A stretch of DNA of 64,000 nt from Parascedosporium putredinis (lineage: Eukaryota; Ascomycota; Sordariomycetes; Microascales; Microascaceae). The notes beneath the pieces are model-generated. The model did not search any database. It worked only from the letters and a program-made list of their open reading frames with translations, and had not been told where the DNA came from. The position numbers and the translations under genes are program-made. Positions 34,715-45,763 of the stretch are shown here, in pieces (the first letter of the stretch is position 1; every line of letters begins with the position of its first letter). Where the stretch lies: assembly GCA_949357655.1 (NCBI GenBank), contig CASHTG010000001.1, positions 3,348,001 to 3,412,000 of the forward strand. Reading direction: 5' to 3'.

Positions 34715-37700
34715 CTTGACTTTGGATTATAGAGGAATAACGCCTGGGACTCTCTTGGCCGTGGTGTTTTGTTTCTTTTTTTTTCTTTTGGTGGGCTGGT
34801 GATGGGGCTTTGTATTAGCTCTGCCTGGTGACGATTGTTGACGCTGCACTTCGTCACTCGTCGCTCGAGGCGGAGGAATGATGAAATCAGCAACAAGGCG
34901 TCGAGGAAGGGAGAAGGCGCTGGGTTTGTGTAAGAAGAAACACCGAAGGGAGGTTTATCGAACCGGGCCGTTTGCTGTTGCGTTGGTCCAAGCCACCTTT
35001 TCACGAGCTGTGAGCGATGTTTCAGTGCATGTATGTGTGAGATGGAGAGTAAGAAAACAAGACAAGTTGAAGGCAAGGAGGTCCTGGGGTGTTTTCTCAG
35101 GTTTTTTTCTTCTTCCTTTTTTCTTCTTCTCCGTCCCCTACCCGTTTCTAATAAGCCGATGAGCTAACCTTTGCGTTCCTGCCTTTCAAGGTGGAAACGC
35201 GCGAAAATATCAAGAGGAGGGGCGAGAAAGGGGGAGGGGTGCGACTATCTCTTCGAAGAGGGAAGAAAAGATTGGCGTCGCTTGCGTGTCTCTCTCTGCG
35301 AGGTACGCAAGATCTAGAAACGCATTCAAACTAGCAAGGTACCACGAGCAAGAGCCGGGTTGGGTTGGCTGGCCTGGCCTTTCAATCAACACTGAGCCCT
35401 CTTGTCATCTATGCTAGACTGGCCTCCGGTTAACCTTGTTTCCACCATTGCACGTCTCGGGTATGGTGCACGTCTTCTTTTTTTCTTTTCTGTGTCTTCT
35501 TGTACCTCCTGCCCTCTCTTTATTCGCTTTCCGGGAGGAGAAAAGCGGAGCAGCGATTCCCACTCTTTTCGGCTCATCGCCCGATTCAAGCCCGTTGCCG
35601 GGAGTGCCTTTTTTCCTTGGGTGGCGTTTGGGTGCGCCGGCCAGCCACCGGAGCGAGGGCGAAGGGATTGGGTGGGCAATGCCTCGCCTCACTTGGGCCC
35701 GAGGACCGGCGAATCTGGTCTTCTAGCGGCACCCCCTTCCATTCGGTCAGAATCTTGGAGCCTTTCCCCTTCCATTCGGCCAAATTTTGACATTTTTCGA
35801 GGGGTAGAAGAATGGGAAACAGAACGAAGAATGCAATTGATCCATTAGGGCGATTTGCTGCTCCCCATAAAAAAGCAGCATAACGCTACATCTTTGTAAT
35901 GATTGTTCACCATAAAAACTACCTGATGTACCCTTCGGGCAGCATTCCTCAACTAGGCCGGGCTTTGGCAGCTATATCATGAACCCAGACAACGAAGCGA
36001 AAGCTGCTATGGGGGTGTGTGAGGGGCAACAAAGGCCCGCGTTCGAGGACTGCCAGCGGAGAAAGAGATGGAGACGATGTGGGGTACATCTACTCTATCG
36101 TGGCATCATTCGGGGAAAGGGACCCTATCGTTCGATTTCTATATAGGGAGCGGGTGGATGTGGGAGGGCATCTAATTAGAATCGTGTCCAGAGTTTGGGA
36201 GAGCGGCATTGATGTGTCTGGATGGGGGCTGTATAGCCTAAAGCGGAGGGGTCGACGACCTCGAGAGCTCCCTTTGCTCGCTCGTTTTACTAGAAACAAG
36301 AAACAGCCCCCGGGCCTGTCATTGATTCCCTTGCCCTACATTGATCGGGAATTGGCTATCTGCTCGCTTGCGGGCAAAGCAAGGTTACTTAGATTGTACG
36401 ACCATGAAAGCATCTAGCCTGCTCTCTTCGAATCTTTGAATGCCGCTTCTAACCCCTTTCCGTATCTTGAATCACCTTGGCTTTGAAAACATGGCTGCAC
36501 ACACAATTCTCCCAACCGGAGAGGTGGGGTCCGTGACTTTGTGATTCATATGCACTGGATCGAGAGATAAACCCCGCCAGAGACAGCGCAGCTGTCACAG
36601 AGACAATTCGACCAGTTTAGTAGTCTACGGGGGCCAGATGACCCAAAACCGGGCTGGGGATGATGTTTTGAGTCGTGGGGAACAAAACGGCACGCCATAC
36701 TTCCGTACCAACGCTGCGAAATCTGGGGTGCGTGCCGGCACGGGCTGCCCAGGCGGAGGGAAGACGGGCAGATGCGGGGGTGGGGGCAGAGCAACAACAA
36801 GGGATCGATCGATTTGATGCCTCTCGACAGCGGCAGGCCGGAGATTGTGGGTGGATGGGACTTGCTCCTCGTACACCAATTCCTGCTCCACGGTCCATCA
36901 AAGCCAAACCGGCCGCGCATCGTTGAACCGGTGTGATTGCTTTTTCTTGGGGCTTTGATGGCATTGCGGGGAGACGGATGGGGCAAAAGAATAAATGAGG
37001 GGAGGGTATGATCTGGAAAGCTTGATTGAAATTGAAGTTGCTTTATCTAGATTGCGGCAGCAAGGCGCACGTAGGTATCGTGTCTCCTTCGATGTTGCGC
37101 GTGGGGCATGGAATCCCGAGGTACATGTATGGAACATGCGTGTTTCCGTTCAGCCCATTGTCTTTGTAGCCTCCAATATGTTACTTGTTTATCTCCCAAC
37201 TGGGGTCGTGTCGGTGACGCTGCAATTCATCATGTTTGACCTGTATCCAATCCCCTTTAGGCGAGAGCTGTCCTGCAGCGCCTTTGAGCCCTGTGACCTC
37301 GAGTCTTGTTGGCGGTCCGTGTCAGACAAGCTGGCTGGTTCTGCTCCTTTTTTCTTCTTCGCGTACATCCATCTATGGATAGAATGGATCCATGGATGTA
37401 TGATCCAATGTATGCTAGCTCCCCTTTACAGGCTTTGCAGCCGGTATTGGGGTTCAGAGGCTAACGTGCCAGACAATGGTCCATCGAACCATTTGCGGGA
37501 GGTTGATGCAAGGCAATGTGTCGAGGGCTTTCTCTGGTCTCTTTTCTCCTCTGCCCCCTCATCCTTCGCTATGCTACGGCGTATTCCGACAAGAGAAGCA
37601 TAAGAGAAGAGGGTGCGCTCGAGGCAGGGAGGCTAGGGAAATTTGGTGAATGTGATGCTGGTCGACCTGTGATGTATGGCCTGAGGGGGTGAGATTAGAT

Positions 37701-39311
37701 AGAATTCTGCGGAGTGCACTTGCCTTGCTTATGCCCACGCTGATTAATTTCAAAGGGAAGTCAAGTCGGGAAAGGGAAAAAAAAAGAGGAAGGAAGGACG
37801 GAACGAGAGAGAGATGAACAAGGTAAATGGGGCAAGAAAAAGCGGAAGGAGGGATCGGCCTGGGGTGAAGCCCATGGTAGGAGCAGCCCGCAGCCCGGCT
37901 TGAGAGGGGATCAAATGTGATGGATTGAATGTGAATGTGTACGAAGCCGCAAGCAGTCACCTCGGATGAGACCTGCGTACCATGGTCCTCCAGCATCGCC
38001 CGCTGTGACTTGAATATTGTCGAATCACACAGGAGGAGATTAAACAGCAAAGACCACAAATAATATAGGGATCACCACGTATTATCCTCACCCTTGCCCT
38101 CATCTCCTCTGCCTCAAGGCACGCCGAAGAGTTTGCTCATTCATCGCGGGCGGCAGGCAGGGGCCGCACATGGCAACAGCAGATCCGTCCGGGCATGGGT
38201 TGAAAACGCGCCGCTGGTCGGAGCAGTCCGAAGAACGCCAGCGACAGGGCTGAAGAAGCTACGTTATGCCGCTTCTTTGCAGGGGCCCCTGGTTGGAGGG
38301 ACGCTGAGGCTTAAGCCATCAACCTCCCCTCTTCCCTGACCGACCTCCGTGGGGATGCTCCGTTGGTTGAGCCGCCTCTGTCAAACGCGAAGGAATCCCA
38401 ACCCCGACGCTGTTCTCGGCGGGATCGACTCGGCCAGGTATCACGATGCGGTGCGCATAGCAGAGATGGAGACGAGAGAGCACCGATCGTCCAGCGGGTC
38501 TGCTTAGTCACTGGCTCATTTCCCCCTTGGCAAGCGTGGATTGCCGTGGCCTGCAATTTCCAATTCCACTGGTTTCCACCAAGAAGCTTGAGCCTCCATC
38601 GCCACGCGGGCGCGAGCGGAGCCGAGGGCAACGCCAAACTACGCCGGTCGCATCATTTGAACGCAACGGTTTACTTCCGAGGATGAGAGGGAAAGGGGAA
38701 GGAAGGAGATAACCAAACCCCCTCCCTCTTCCCATTTCTGATCTGGGGCCAGAGCCCATTGGTGATCCTTGCTATGGGTAAAATTCTTCTCTAAAAAGAG
38801 ACGTGGCCTGCTCGTCTCCGCACAGACAACCCATCGAACAACACACAGTCCTCCACAGCAGCGCGTTCAATGGTTTTTCTCAGGATTGAGGACTGGAGCA
38901 GCAGATACAACAACCGTCACCTCACATTGCCGATGTAGATCCTCCGGACATAACTTGCATTGCCTGAGCTGAGCTGTTGCCCCAGCCTCGGAAATAAAAT
39001 CCCCCAAAAGAGAAAAGAAAGCACTAGCCAACCGGACTTGCCCGTACGATTTTCGCCTCTCTCTTCATTTTCCCTCCCAGCTCTCGCCGCCCACTCGGTG
39101 CCCCTTTCTATTATATGACGGTGGAGTACAAAACTTGTCCTCAAGTTGGCCTCTTTGAATAGGACATCCTAGCAGCAAACCAGCATTGGAGAGGAGGGGG
39201 AAAGTCAAAAGGAAAGGAACAGACGGGCGGAGTGCTAAAGCCAAGGAAAGAAAAGAAGGGGAAGTAAACACCCTAAACGCCCCCAAAAGGAAAGGAAAAA
39301 CAAAAGAGAAA
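34715..39311. other. Largest gene-free stretch (4.6 kb)
   Basis: Between divergent genes. Open frames (for example at 35402-35848, 36019-36417, 36995-37603) lack domains, homologous blocks or splice logic, and overlap one another on both strands. The sequence includes pyrimidine-rich tracts, a GGATCCATGG-rich palindrome cluster near 37372-37405 and a TACATGTA at 37122-37129. Candidate for long promoters, UTR introns or non-coding RNA. Confidence 0.45.
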
Positions 39312-40515
39312 ATGCTGGTCCTTCATCATCCCGCAACGCTCGACCACTGTATCATCGAAATTTTAAACGGAAAAGTGATCCCAGCCTATGAATGCCCTCA
39401 GCGAATCTCCACCATTCTGAACACCCTAGAAGTGGAAGGCCGTCATGAATTGCGCGACACAAGCAAGAACCGGCAGAATGGGGAGATTTTGAGTGAAGAG
39501 GGACCGGGCCAAGAGGGAACATGGCTATCGGCGACGACACCCGTACTTACGCGCCGGTTCATTGCCGAATCCCACGACCCTGGCTATGTTGAGTACCTGA
39601 AAACGATCCACCATGAATGGGTAAGCCGAGGGATTATCAATGAAGACGAGGGCATCCTCCCCGAGTGCTTTCGTGTTCCCTCGGTTGCCGGGTCTGCGGG
39701 CAAAGGGCGCCTCCGAAGAATCCCCTTGCTTTGCCGGGGTATTATTCGTTTGATCTCAGCGCCAGCATCTCGAAAGGGAGTTGGCCTTCCATTATCGCCT
39801 CCGCAGAACTTGCAGTGGAAGCCGCGAAGCTATCCTTCCTACACACGGCCATCTCATCCCCGCGCGAGCCCAAGGACATTTTGGCGTTGAGCAGGCCTCC
39901 AGGGCATCATTGCACAACAGAGATGGCGGGTGGTTACTGCTACTTGAATAACTCGGTCCTCGCGGTTCACGCCTTGCGCCACTTCCACGCGACTGGACCC
40001 GGCCATGACTCGGTGGGTGCGCCACCCAAAATCGCCATCTTGGACTTGGATTTTCACCATGGAAACGGTACTCAAGACTACTTTTACCGCGATCCTTCGG
40101 TGTTATATGTCAGCCTTCACGGAAAAGACGAGTACCCTTATTATACGGGATTTGAAGACGAAAAGGGCGATGGTCCTGGCAAAGGCTCAACCTGGAATTT
40201 TCCCTTATCCGTCCGGACTTCGGCCGAAGTGTACATAGCTACGCTGAGACGCGCTATGGGTATCATTTCGGAATCAAAGCCTACCTACCTCGTGGTCAGC
40301 CTTGGGTTTGACACGTACCGGATGGACCCTCTTGGGTCCTTCGCCATCGATACTGAGGACTATGAGACTATTGCACGCACGGTGAGCTCGGATTTGTCGT
40401 TAAAAGGGGTGCCTGCCGTCATATTGCTCGAAGGGGGCTATGTACTGGAGGCTTTAGGTCAAAATGTTGGCTCGTTCCTCAGGGGTGGGAGGCGGGCCGA
40501 GCTCAAGGACTCTGA
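39312..40515 (+). CDS. Acetylpolyamine-amidohydrolase-like zinc deacetylase (HDAC superfamily)
   Basis: Zn-dependent hydrolase of the arginase/deacetylase fold. The bacterial relatives remove acetyl groups from acetylated polyamines or similar short amines. Start ATG 39312 (MLVLHHPATLDH), then AYECPQRISTIL, HDPGYVEYL, the catalytic RPPGHH and GGYCYLNNS. Zinc ligands lie in LDLDFHHGNGTQ and in FDTYRMDPLG, and the active-site Tyr in LEGGYVLEALG. All key residues are present. Two single-base losses, at 39705-39707 (before APPKNPLALPGYYSFD) and 40482-40485, restore 401 residues ending at the TGA at 40513-40515. Without the second slip the frame would run on to 40852 into the next gene. No introns are evident. 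Substrate is inferred; a histone or other acetyl-amine substrate is possible. Confidence 0.85.
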
Positions 40516-40705
40516 AGTGAAGGTTCGTGACAACTTTTCAGAAATTTCAAATGTCGTGTCTAGACGGGGGCGTTTTTTTTTCAAAAGAAAAATCAGAGGC
40601 AATAGATTCTCTTCTTCTTGTTCGCATTCTCTCATTCCCCGTTTTCACCTCGTGAGAGTTAGTACTCGCTACACGGATATTGGACTATTCCTCGATCTTG
40701 TCATG

Positions 40706-41457
40706 CTATACACGCCTGCCAGTGAACAAAACCATGTGTTTGTTGACCCGAAACCGGCCCTCCTCCGCGATGGTGTCCTCGATGATTCTACGCGCCTTTG
40801 CCTCGGCCTCGGCCCCGAGGGGTTCGTCACCTATGCTGTTGATGTACGCTAGGACGGGCTCGTACTTGGGAACCTCGAAGGCCCCCGGGCACCTCTCCCA
40901 CGTTACGTCGGTAAAGTGCTTCTCGAGGTACTTGGCCGCCGTCTCCGCCACCACCCTGGCGCGGTCGCGGATGACGCTGGGCCGCCCCACCTCGGCCCCG
41001 ACGTTGAGCAGCTCCTCGAGGTGGTCCATGCCGTTGAGAGCGACCTGCACCCTGCCGCCGGGCGCAGAACCCTCGCGAACTCGGCGAGGGCGGCGTCTGG
41101 GTCGTCGACGTGGTAGAGCATGTGGTTCGCCACGACGGAGTCGAAGCTCTGGTCGGGGAAGGGCAGGGCGGTGGCGTCGCACTGGCGCACTTCGGCGCCG
41201 GGGACGCCGCGGAGGTTCTCGCACATGGCGGCGGAGAAGTCGGTGAGGGTGAGGCGCGCGTCAGGGTGCGGCGTGCGGCGCCATAGCTCGCCGGTGCCGG
41301 CGCCGACCTCGAGCACGTCGCCGACCTTGACGATGCGGTCGCCGGCCCAGGCGAACCAGCCTTGGTCTGAGGTGTTCCAGTCGTGGATGGCGAGGCGCTG
41401 GGCGAGCTTGTCGCTCGTGCTGGCGTATTGGCTGACTGCGATGGCGGAGGGCTCCAT
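40706..41457 (-). CDS. Class I SAM-dependent methyltransferase, bacterial-like
   Basis: Methyltransf_11-type enzyme, 250 residues after restoring one C at 41060-41062. Motif I is VLEVGAGTGELW at about 48-59, binding S-adenosylmethionine. It is followed by LTLTDFSAAM, CDATALPFPDQSFDSVVANHMLYHV (motif II/post-I pattern), FARVLRPGGRVQVALNG and a C-terminal RFRVNKHMVLFTG. The HMLYHVDDP, RPGG and NG-H layout is typical of bacterial small-molecule methyltransferases. Intronless, strongly GC-rich and third-position biased compared with flanking DNA, consistent with horizontal origin, though high-GC codon use alone is weak evidence. Its 3' end faces the deacetylase 190 bp away. Substrate unknown. Confidence 0.85.
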
Positions 41458-42419
41458 TGAGGGGATGAGGTTCGAGTGAGGATGGGGTCGGTGGTTCGGA
41501 GGGTTTTCTTTTGGGGATTTTGGGAGGTGGGAAGAGGGATGAAGGATATCAATAAGACAAGGTGGAGAAAGGAAGGGTCGGTGGTGTTCAAGCTTTGGGG
41601 ATTTCGATTCGGTCTACCTGCGATGGTGATCTTGGGTACATGTACAGTTTGTTCGAGGGGGCCGCAGTGTGTACCTGCATTATATCGAGTCCGATGATAT
41701 ACCCATAATGTGATGAGCCCACATGCTACTGACTGGACGGACTTTGGCGGATGTATGAGAATCATGGCTGGAGAATGTATCCCTGCACTGTCTGTTCCCT
41801 TGTTTCAGAGCGGAATATGTACGGCAGTCCATCAAGGTGGGCAACAATTAAGCCATGTTTCCTCCAAAACCAGCCTGTCCCATCTTCTCGGCCTGTGCTG
41901 CATGTCAGCCCCGAGGGGGAGCGGGGAATCGATCGACGCCCGCGGCGGGCGGCCCCCACGTCTTGAGCTCATATGAGCTAATTTGAGCCTGTGGATTCTT
42001 CATACTGCGTGCGTACTACCCCCGGCTGCCGGGGAGATCCACATCGGCACGGCGGAGCATTTTTGCGTGCATACATTTTTCTTCAACTTTGCGCATCTCG
42101 CGCCTTAAACGGAACCTGGATGTGGAAAACGGTTCTGAGTTCCTGCAAGAGCTACGATGCCCCTCCCTCACATGTAAATGAGGGTTTTTGGGCGTCCTCT
42201 ACGCGAACTAGGAACAAAAAGAGGGGAAAGGCCAAAGGGGTGCCATGCCATTGGTTACGATTCTTGGTGCCTCATGGCAAAGTAGTTTACCTGAATAAGT
42301 ATTTTTATGTTCTATTGCTTTCTTCTAAGCTTTTATGTGGACTGAGATTACTGCTATTGTCCTACGGGAGCCCCCAAGGATACAACTTATGGAACAGGCA
42401 GTATTCTGTTCTGCTACTA
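41458..42419. other. Intergenic, methyltransferase promoter and transporter 3' side
   Basis: About 960 bp. A plus-strand open frame at 41991-42488 overlaps the transporter end and has no domain. TACATGTA at 41637-41644. The part near 42290-42420 is AT-rich. Confidence 0.45.
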
Positions 42420-44656
42420 TTACGCCGCCTCTCGGTCTGGAGTAGTCTGCACCACGGAATCAGACTGGCTCCCTTCTTTGTGATCTAGGCGGTTCAACTC
42501 AGCATCCATGTCATCATACTTGCGGAACCTCCACCAAAACGCCACTGCAGTGAGACCCATGGCCCCGGCCAAGCACGCGTAAAAGATGACCATGTTGGGG
42601 TCCTTGGCCGCGGGGCTAATAGCCATGCCCAGCACGCTGGCCAGGCAGGCAGTCAGCTGAGTGAGGGCCTGGACCACAGTCTTCATGTCCTTGGGCGCCT
42701 TGCCGTACGCGTACTCGAACGCGGTGACGAAGCCAAAGATTTCGCCAATGGCGAGGAGCAGATACACGGGGAGCTGCACCCACACGTTGACGTCGTTGGG
42801 CGTCTTGCCGCCCTCGGACGCGGGGCACGCAAAGGGGTGTTCGTAGCAAGGACCGGAAGAGTAGATGAGCCGCTGCACGCCGGCGGCGTAGGCCATGCCG
42901 GCGCCGCAAAGACAAAGGCGGCGGCCATGCGGGCGATGGGACCGAACTCGATCTTTCGCTTGGCCAAGACGTCGTACATGCCCTGGATCAGGGGTCCAAA
43001 GATGATGCAGGCGACGCCTGAAAAGGCCTGGATCATGTCGTTGGGCACGCCGTGGAGGTTCATCTGGCCGGCTTGCGAGACGAGGTTGTTGTACATTTGG
43101 TTGATGCAGAGATAAAAGACGAGCAATGAGAATCTACGCGGTTTTGTTTTAGGGGGCGGGTAAGATTATTGATCCGTCTGACTGAGTTGAAGTGTTGTGG
43201 AGGGATTGGTGTGCTTGACTTACATGACGCGACACGCGATCAGCCCACGCTTCATCTCGTCCACAAAATGGTCTGTCCAGGGGACAGTCCGCCCGTGATG
43301 GGAGAGCTGATAAGAGGGTTTGGCGTGGTCTAGTTTGAAGCCGCTTCTAGCTGCGCAGTGCATCGTCTTCATGGCCTGGGGCAGGACATTGCCCTGGGGC
43401 GCAATTTTGACTAGCGTGTTCTTGTGTCAGTTGGGGTGTCGATGAGGGACGGGAGCAGACGTACTGAGCTTCTTGGACCAGACGATGAAGAGGAGAATGG
43501 AAACACAAAGAGCCACGGTAGTGAGGAGATATGCGGCCCAAAAGTCGTAATGAAACTCGAGAAAGGTGACGGGTATCGAGGAGAGGGATGCGACGTTTGT
43601 GAACCTGGCACGCAAGGATATCACCGTGTTAGCTGACTTCATGGGGGCCCTTTACCTTCTCTTTCTCTTTTCTCTTTTCTGAGTTTGCGGCGGCACTCAC
43701 CAGTAGTAAGCGTTGTACATGAGCTGGATCGTCCTTGGACCATCAATGATGACTCGGCTGCCGTCTGCCCGCTGCACTAGTTGCGGTTTCTTCTGGACGT
43801 ATTGGTCACCTAGTGCGAGAGGACCGGAAAAGATGGTTTAGTACAAATACGTGCTCTAATGATAGCTCCCCAGGCACTCTATGAGGGCGGACTAGGAAAG
43901 CCAAGGGCAGGATCCGTACCAAGAAGGGGGAAGAATGTTGCCTTGACGGCCCCAACACCGAGACCGACGAAGATCAGGCACGTTGCTAAACCTCCCACCC
44001 CGGCGCCATTGTTCAATGCTATGGGGAGAGAGGTTGCAACTAATACGATGCATCCCGCGAGATAGAGCCTGTTTAACGTTGAGTGTTTGTTCTTGATTAG
44101 GGAAGGGGATGAGAATACTAGAGACTAGACTTACGAAAAACCAAGCATCAACGTCTTAAATCTTCCCAGCCAGATGTCTGATATGAGTGCAAATATCATG
44201 GGAGTGAGGAATGAAAAGAGGAAAAATGCATTGTAGATGTTGACTGCGGTTGACTGTCCCAGACCGAGGGCGCCGGGTACTGCTGGGTTATCTCTTGGAT
44301 TTTGCATATAGTTTTCTGTGTTGCTCGGTTGTCAGTTTGTCAGTCCGCTAAGCCAGGCCGAATCCTGTCTAGATGGACTCTTGAAACTCCTCTTCACTTT
44401 CACTCTTCCTCTTCTATCTCCGACTTACGCCATGGTGCTATGAGGCCAAAATATGTGAAGCGCTCAAAAGCGCCAGCCACGATGACGGCCCACGCCGCAA
44501 AGGGAAGTTTATCGGCGACATGGGGCAGGGCGTCAATCTCTTCCTGGGTAGCATCCCTCGGCAGCTGACCGTCGTCGGCGTCGGAGCTTCCTGGTGGTCG
44601 CTGGTTGAAATCGTGGTGTCCTGGGCCTTGGTCGGCTCCTCCTTGGTGGCGGTCAT
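42420..44656 (-). CDS. POT/PTR2-family proton-coupled peptide (or small-molecule) transporter
   Basis: Twelve-TM symporter of the POT (NPF) family. Start ATG 44656, at least seven exons. The N-terminal tail (ATQEEIDALPHVADKLPFAAW) leads to TM1 with AGAFERFTYFGLIAPW, the POT ERF motif. ENYMQNP, PGALGLGQ, AVNIYNAFFLFSFLTP, IFVGLGVGAVKATFFPLLGDQY, MYNAYYWFTNVAS, INQMYNNLVSQAGQM and VQLPVYLLLAIGEIFGF follow, all family blocks. The first Glu of the ExxERF proton motif is replaced, as in divergent fungal members. Slips near 44608-44610 and 42898-42902. POT proteins carry di/tripeptides in fungi, but members next to biosynthetic genes may move other amino-acid products. The neighbouring PLP enzyme and ATP-grasp ligase make that worth considering. 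Confidence 0.9.
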
Positions 44657-45763
44657 GGCGAGTGATGACTCGCTCGCAGGGTGAAGGGGCTACACGGGTT
44701 GCGTTATACGGCGGGCGGCAACTAGGTCTTTTACATTTACACGCCAGGCTGGAAACAAATATATGCCTCGATATGTACCATTACGATGCTCAGAAGCTTG
44801 CGTTTGTGTGAGAGAGGGTAAGAGGAGAAAGAGTGTGTGTGCGTGTGTGTGATCTTCAGACTCAACGACCATCAGGGTTGGGCGCAAAGCAGAGAGGCCA
44901 GCACATTTTCAAATGCTGGCCTGCATTGCATCTCACCGATATTCCATGCTTCCACGGGTTATGTATGCACTTGTATGGTCTCCCCTATAGGCTTGATTTT
45001 TTCTCTCGCCGTTTGGGACAAAACGGTCAGAGCTCGCAAGACATTATTTTGGGTGAGATCACAGATTGGCCAGAAGCACAGTTGCGGCACTAGCCCACAC
45101 TCCAGCTGCAGGGGTTCTCTTCGTGACTCGTCTCGCGCGGGTCGGGCCTTTCTCCCTCCTTCCCTTTTTCTGATCCTTCACAGACAAGGTGGTGGCTTGG
45201 AACGCGGGATTAGAGGGTACAAGTAAAGTGGATGGGATGGGAGGGGGCATGGTGAGAAGGACGAAGAATGAGTGGCTCAATCTGGTGTAAGTGATGGGAA
45301 GCGAGACGACAAAAACTTTGCTGGGCTGGCCAAGACCTTTTTGGTAAACGTGCTCAAACCTGCTCGAGAAATAACATTGAACGCAACAACACTGTACCCT
45401 CCTCCACGCGCACATAAAGTCTGGCAATGTGAGCCAGTAAGTTTTATGCAAGTCGCGGGGAAAGATGAAGAAGGAGAAATGCAACCTTAATTTACTATAA
45501 ACAAGCTTAAAAAGGCGCCTTCTTCTTCAAAGCGGCAATTGCACACAAAACGTTGGAGATTATACATTCAACGAGGAATCAATTTATAAACGGTACCGAG
45601 GTACATGTACGTCTTGTCTTGTATAGGGAAAAAAAGAAAGATCAACGCTTGACTGACGACGTACAAGTATGAAAAAGGCACAGCTAGCAAAAAAGAAAAC
45701 AAAAGAAAAAAGGAAGAAAAGAAAACATGCGCAAACCCCCGCCTCCATCTGCACCATTTCAGA
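44657..45763. other. Intergenic between two minus-strand genes
   Basis: About 1.1 kb covering the transporter promoter and the PLP-rhodanese 3' UTR. A TACATGTA palindrome at 45602-45609. No gene seen. Confidence 0.45.

Noticed and set aside
36995..37603. 202-residue plus-strand open frame in the large gap
   Set aside because: No domain or conserved motif; crosses the GGATCCATGG palindrome cluster.
40516..40852. Continuation of the deacetylase frame to 40852
   Set aside because: The extension has no family similarity, includes poly-T-derived Phe/Lys runs and runs into the opposite-strand methyltransferase. One added G in the run at 40482-40485 gives a natural stop at 40515.
41991..42488. 165-residue plus-strand open frame
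   Set aside because: Overlaps the transporter 3' end; its hydrophobic tail comes from AT-rich non-coding DNA and no family is recognisable.
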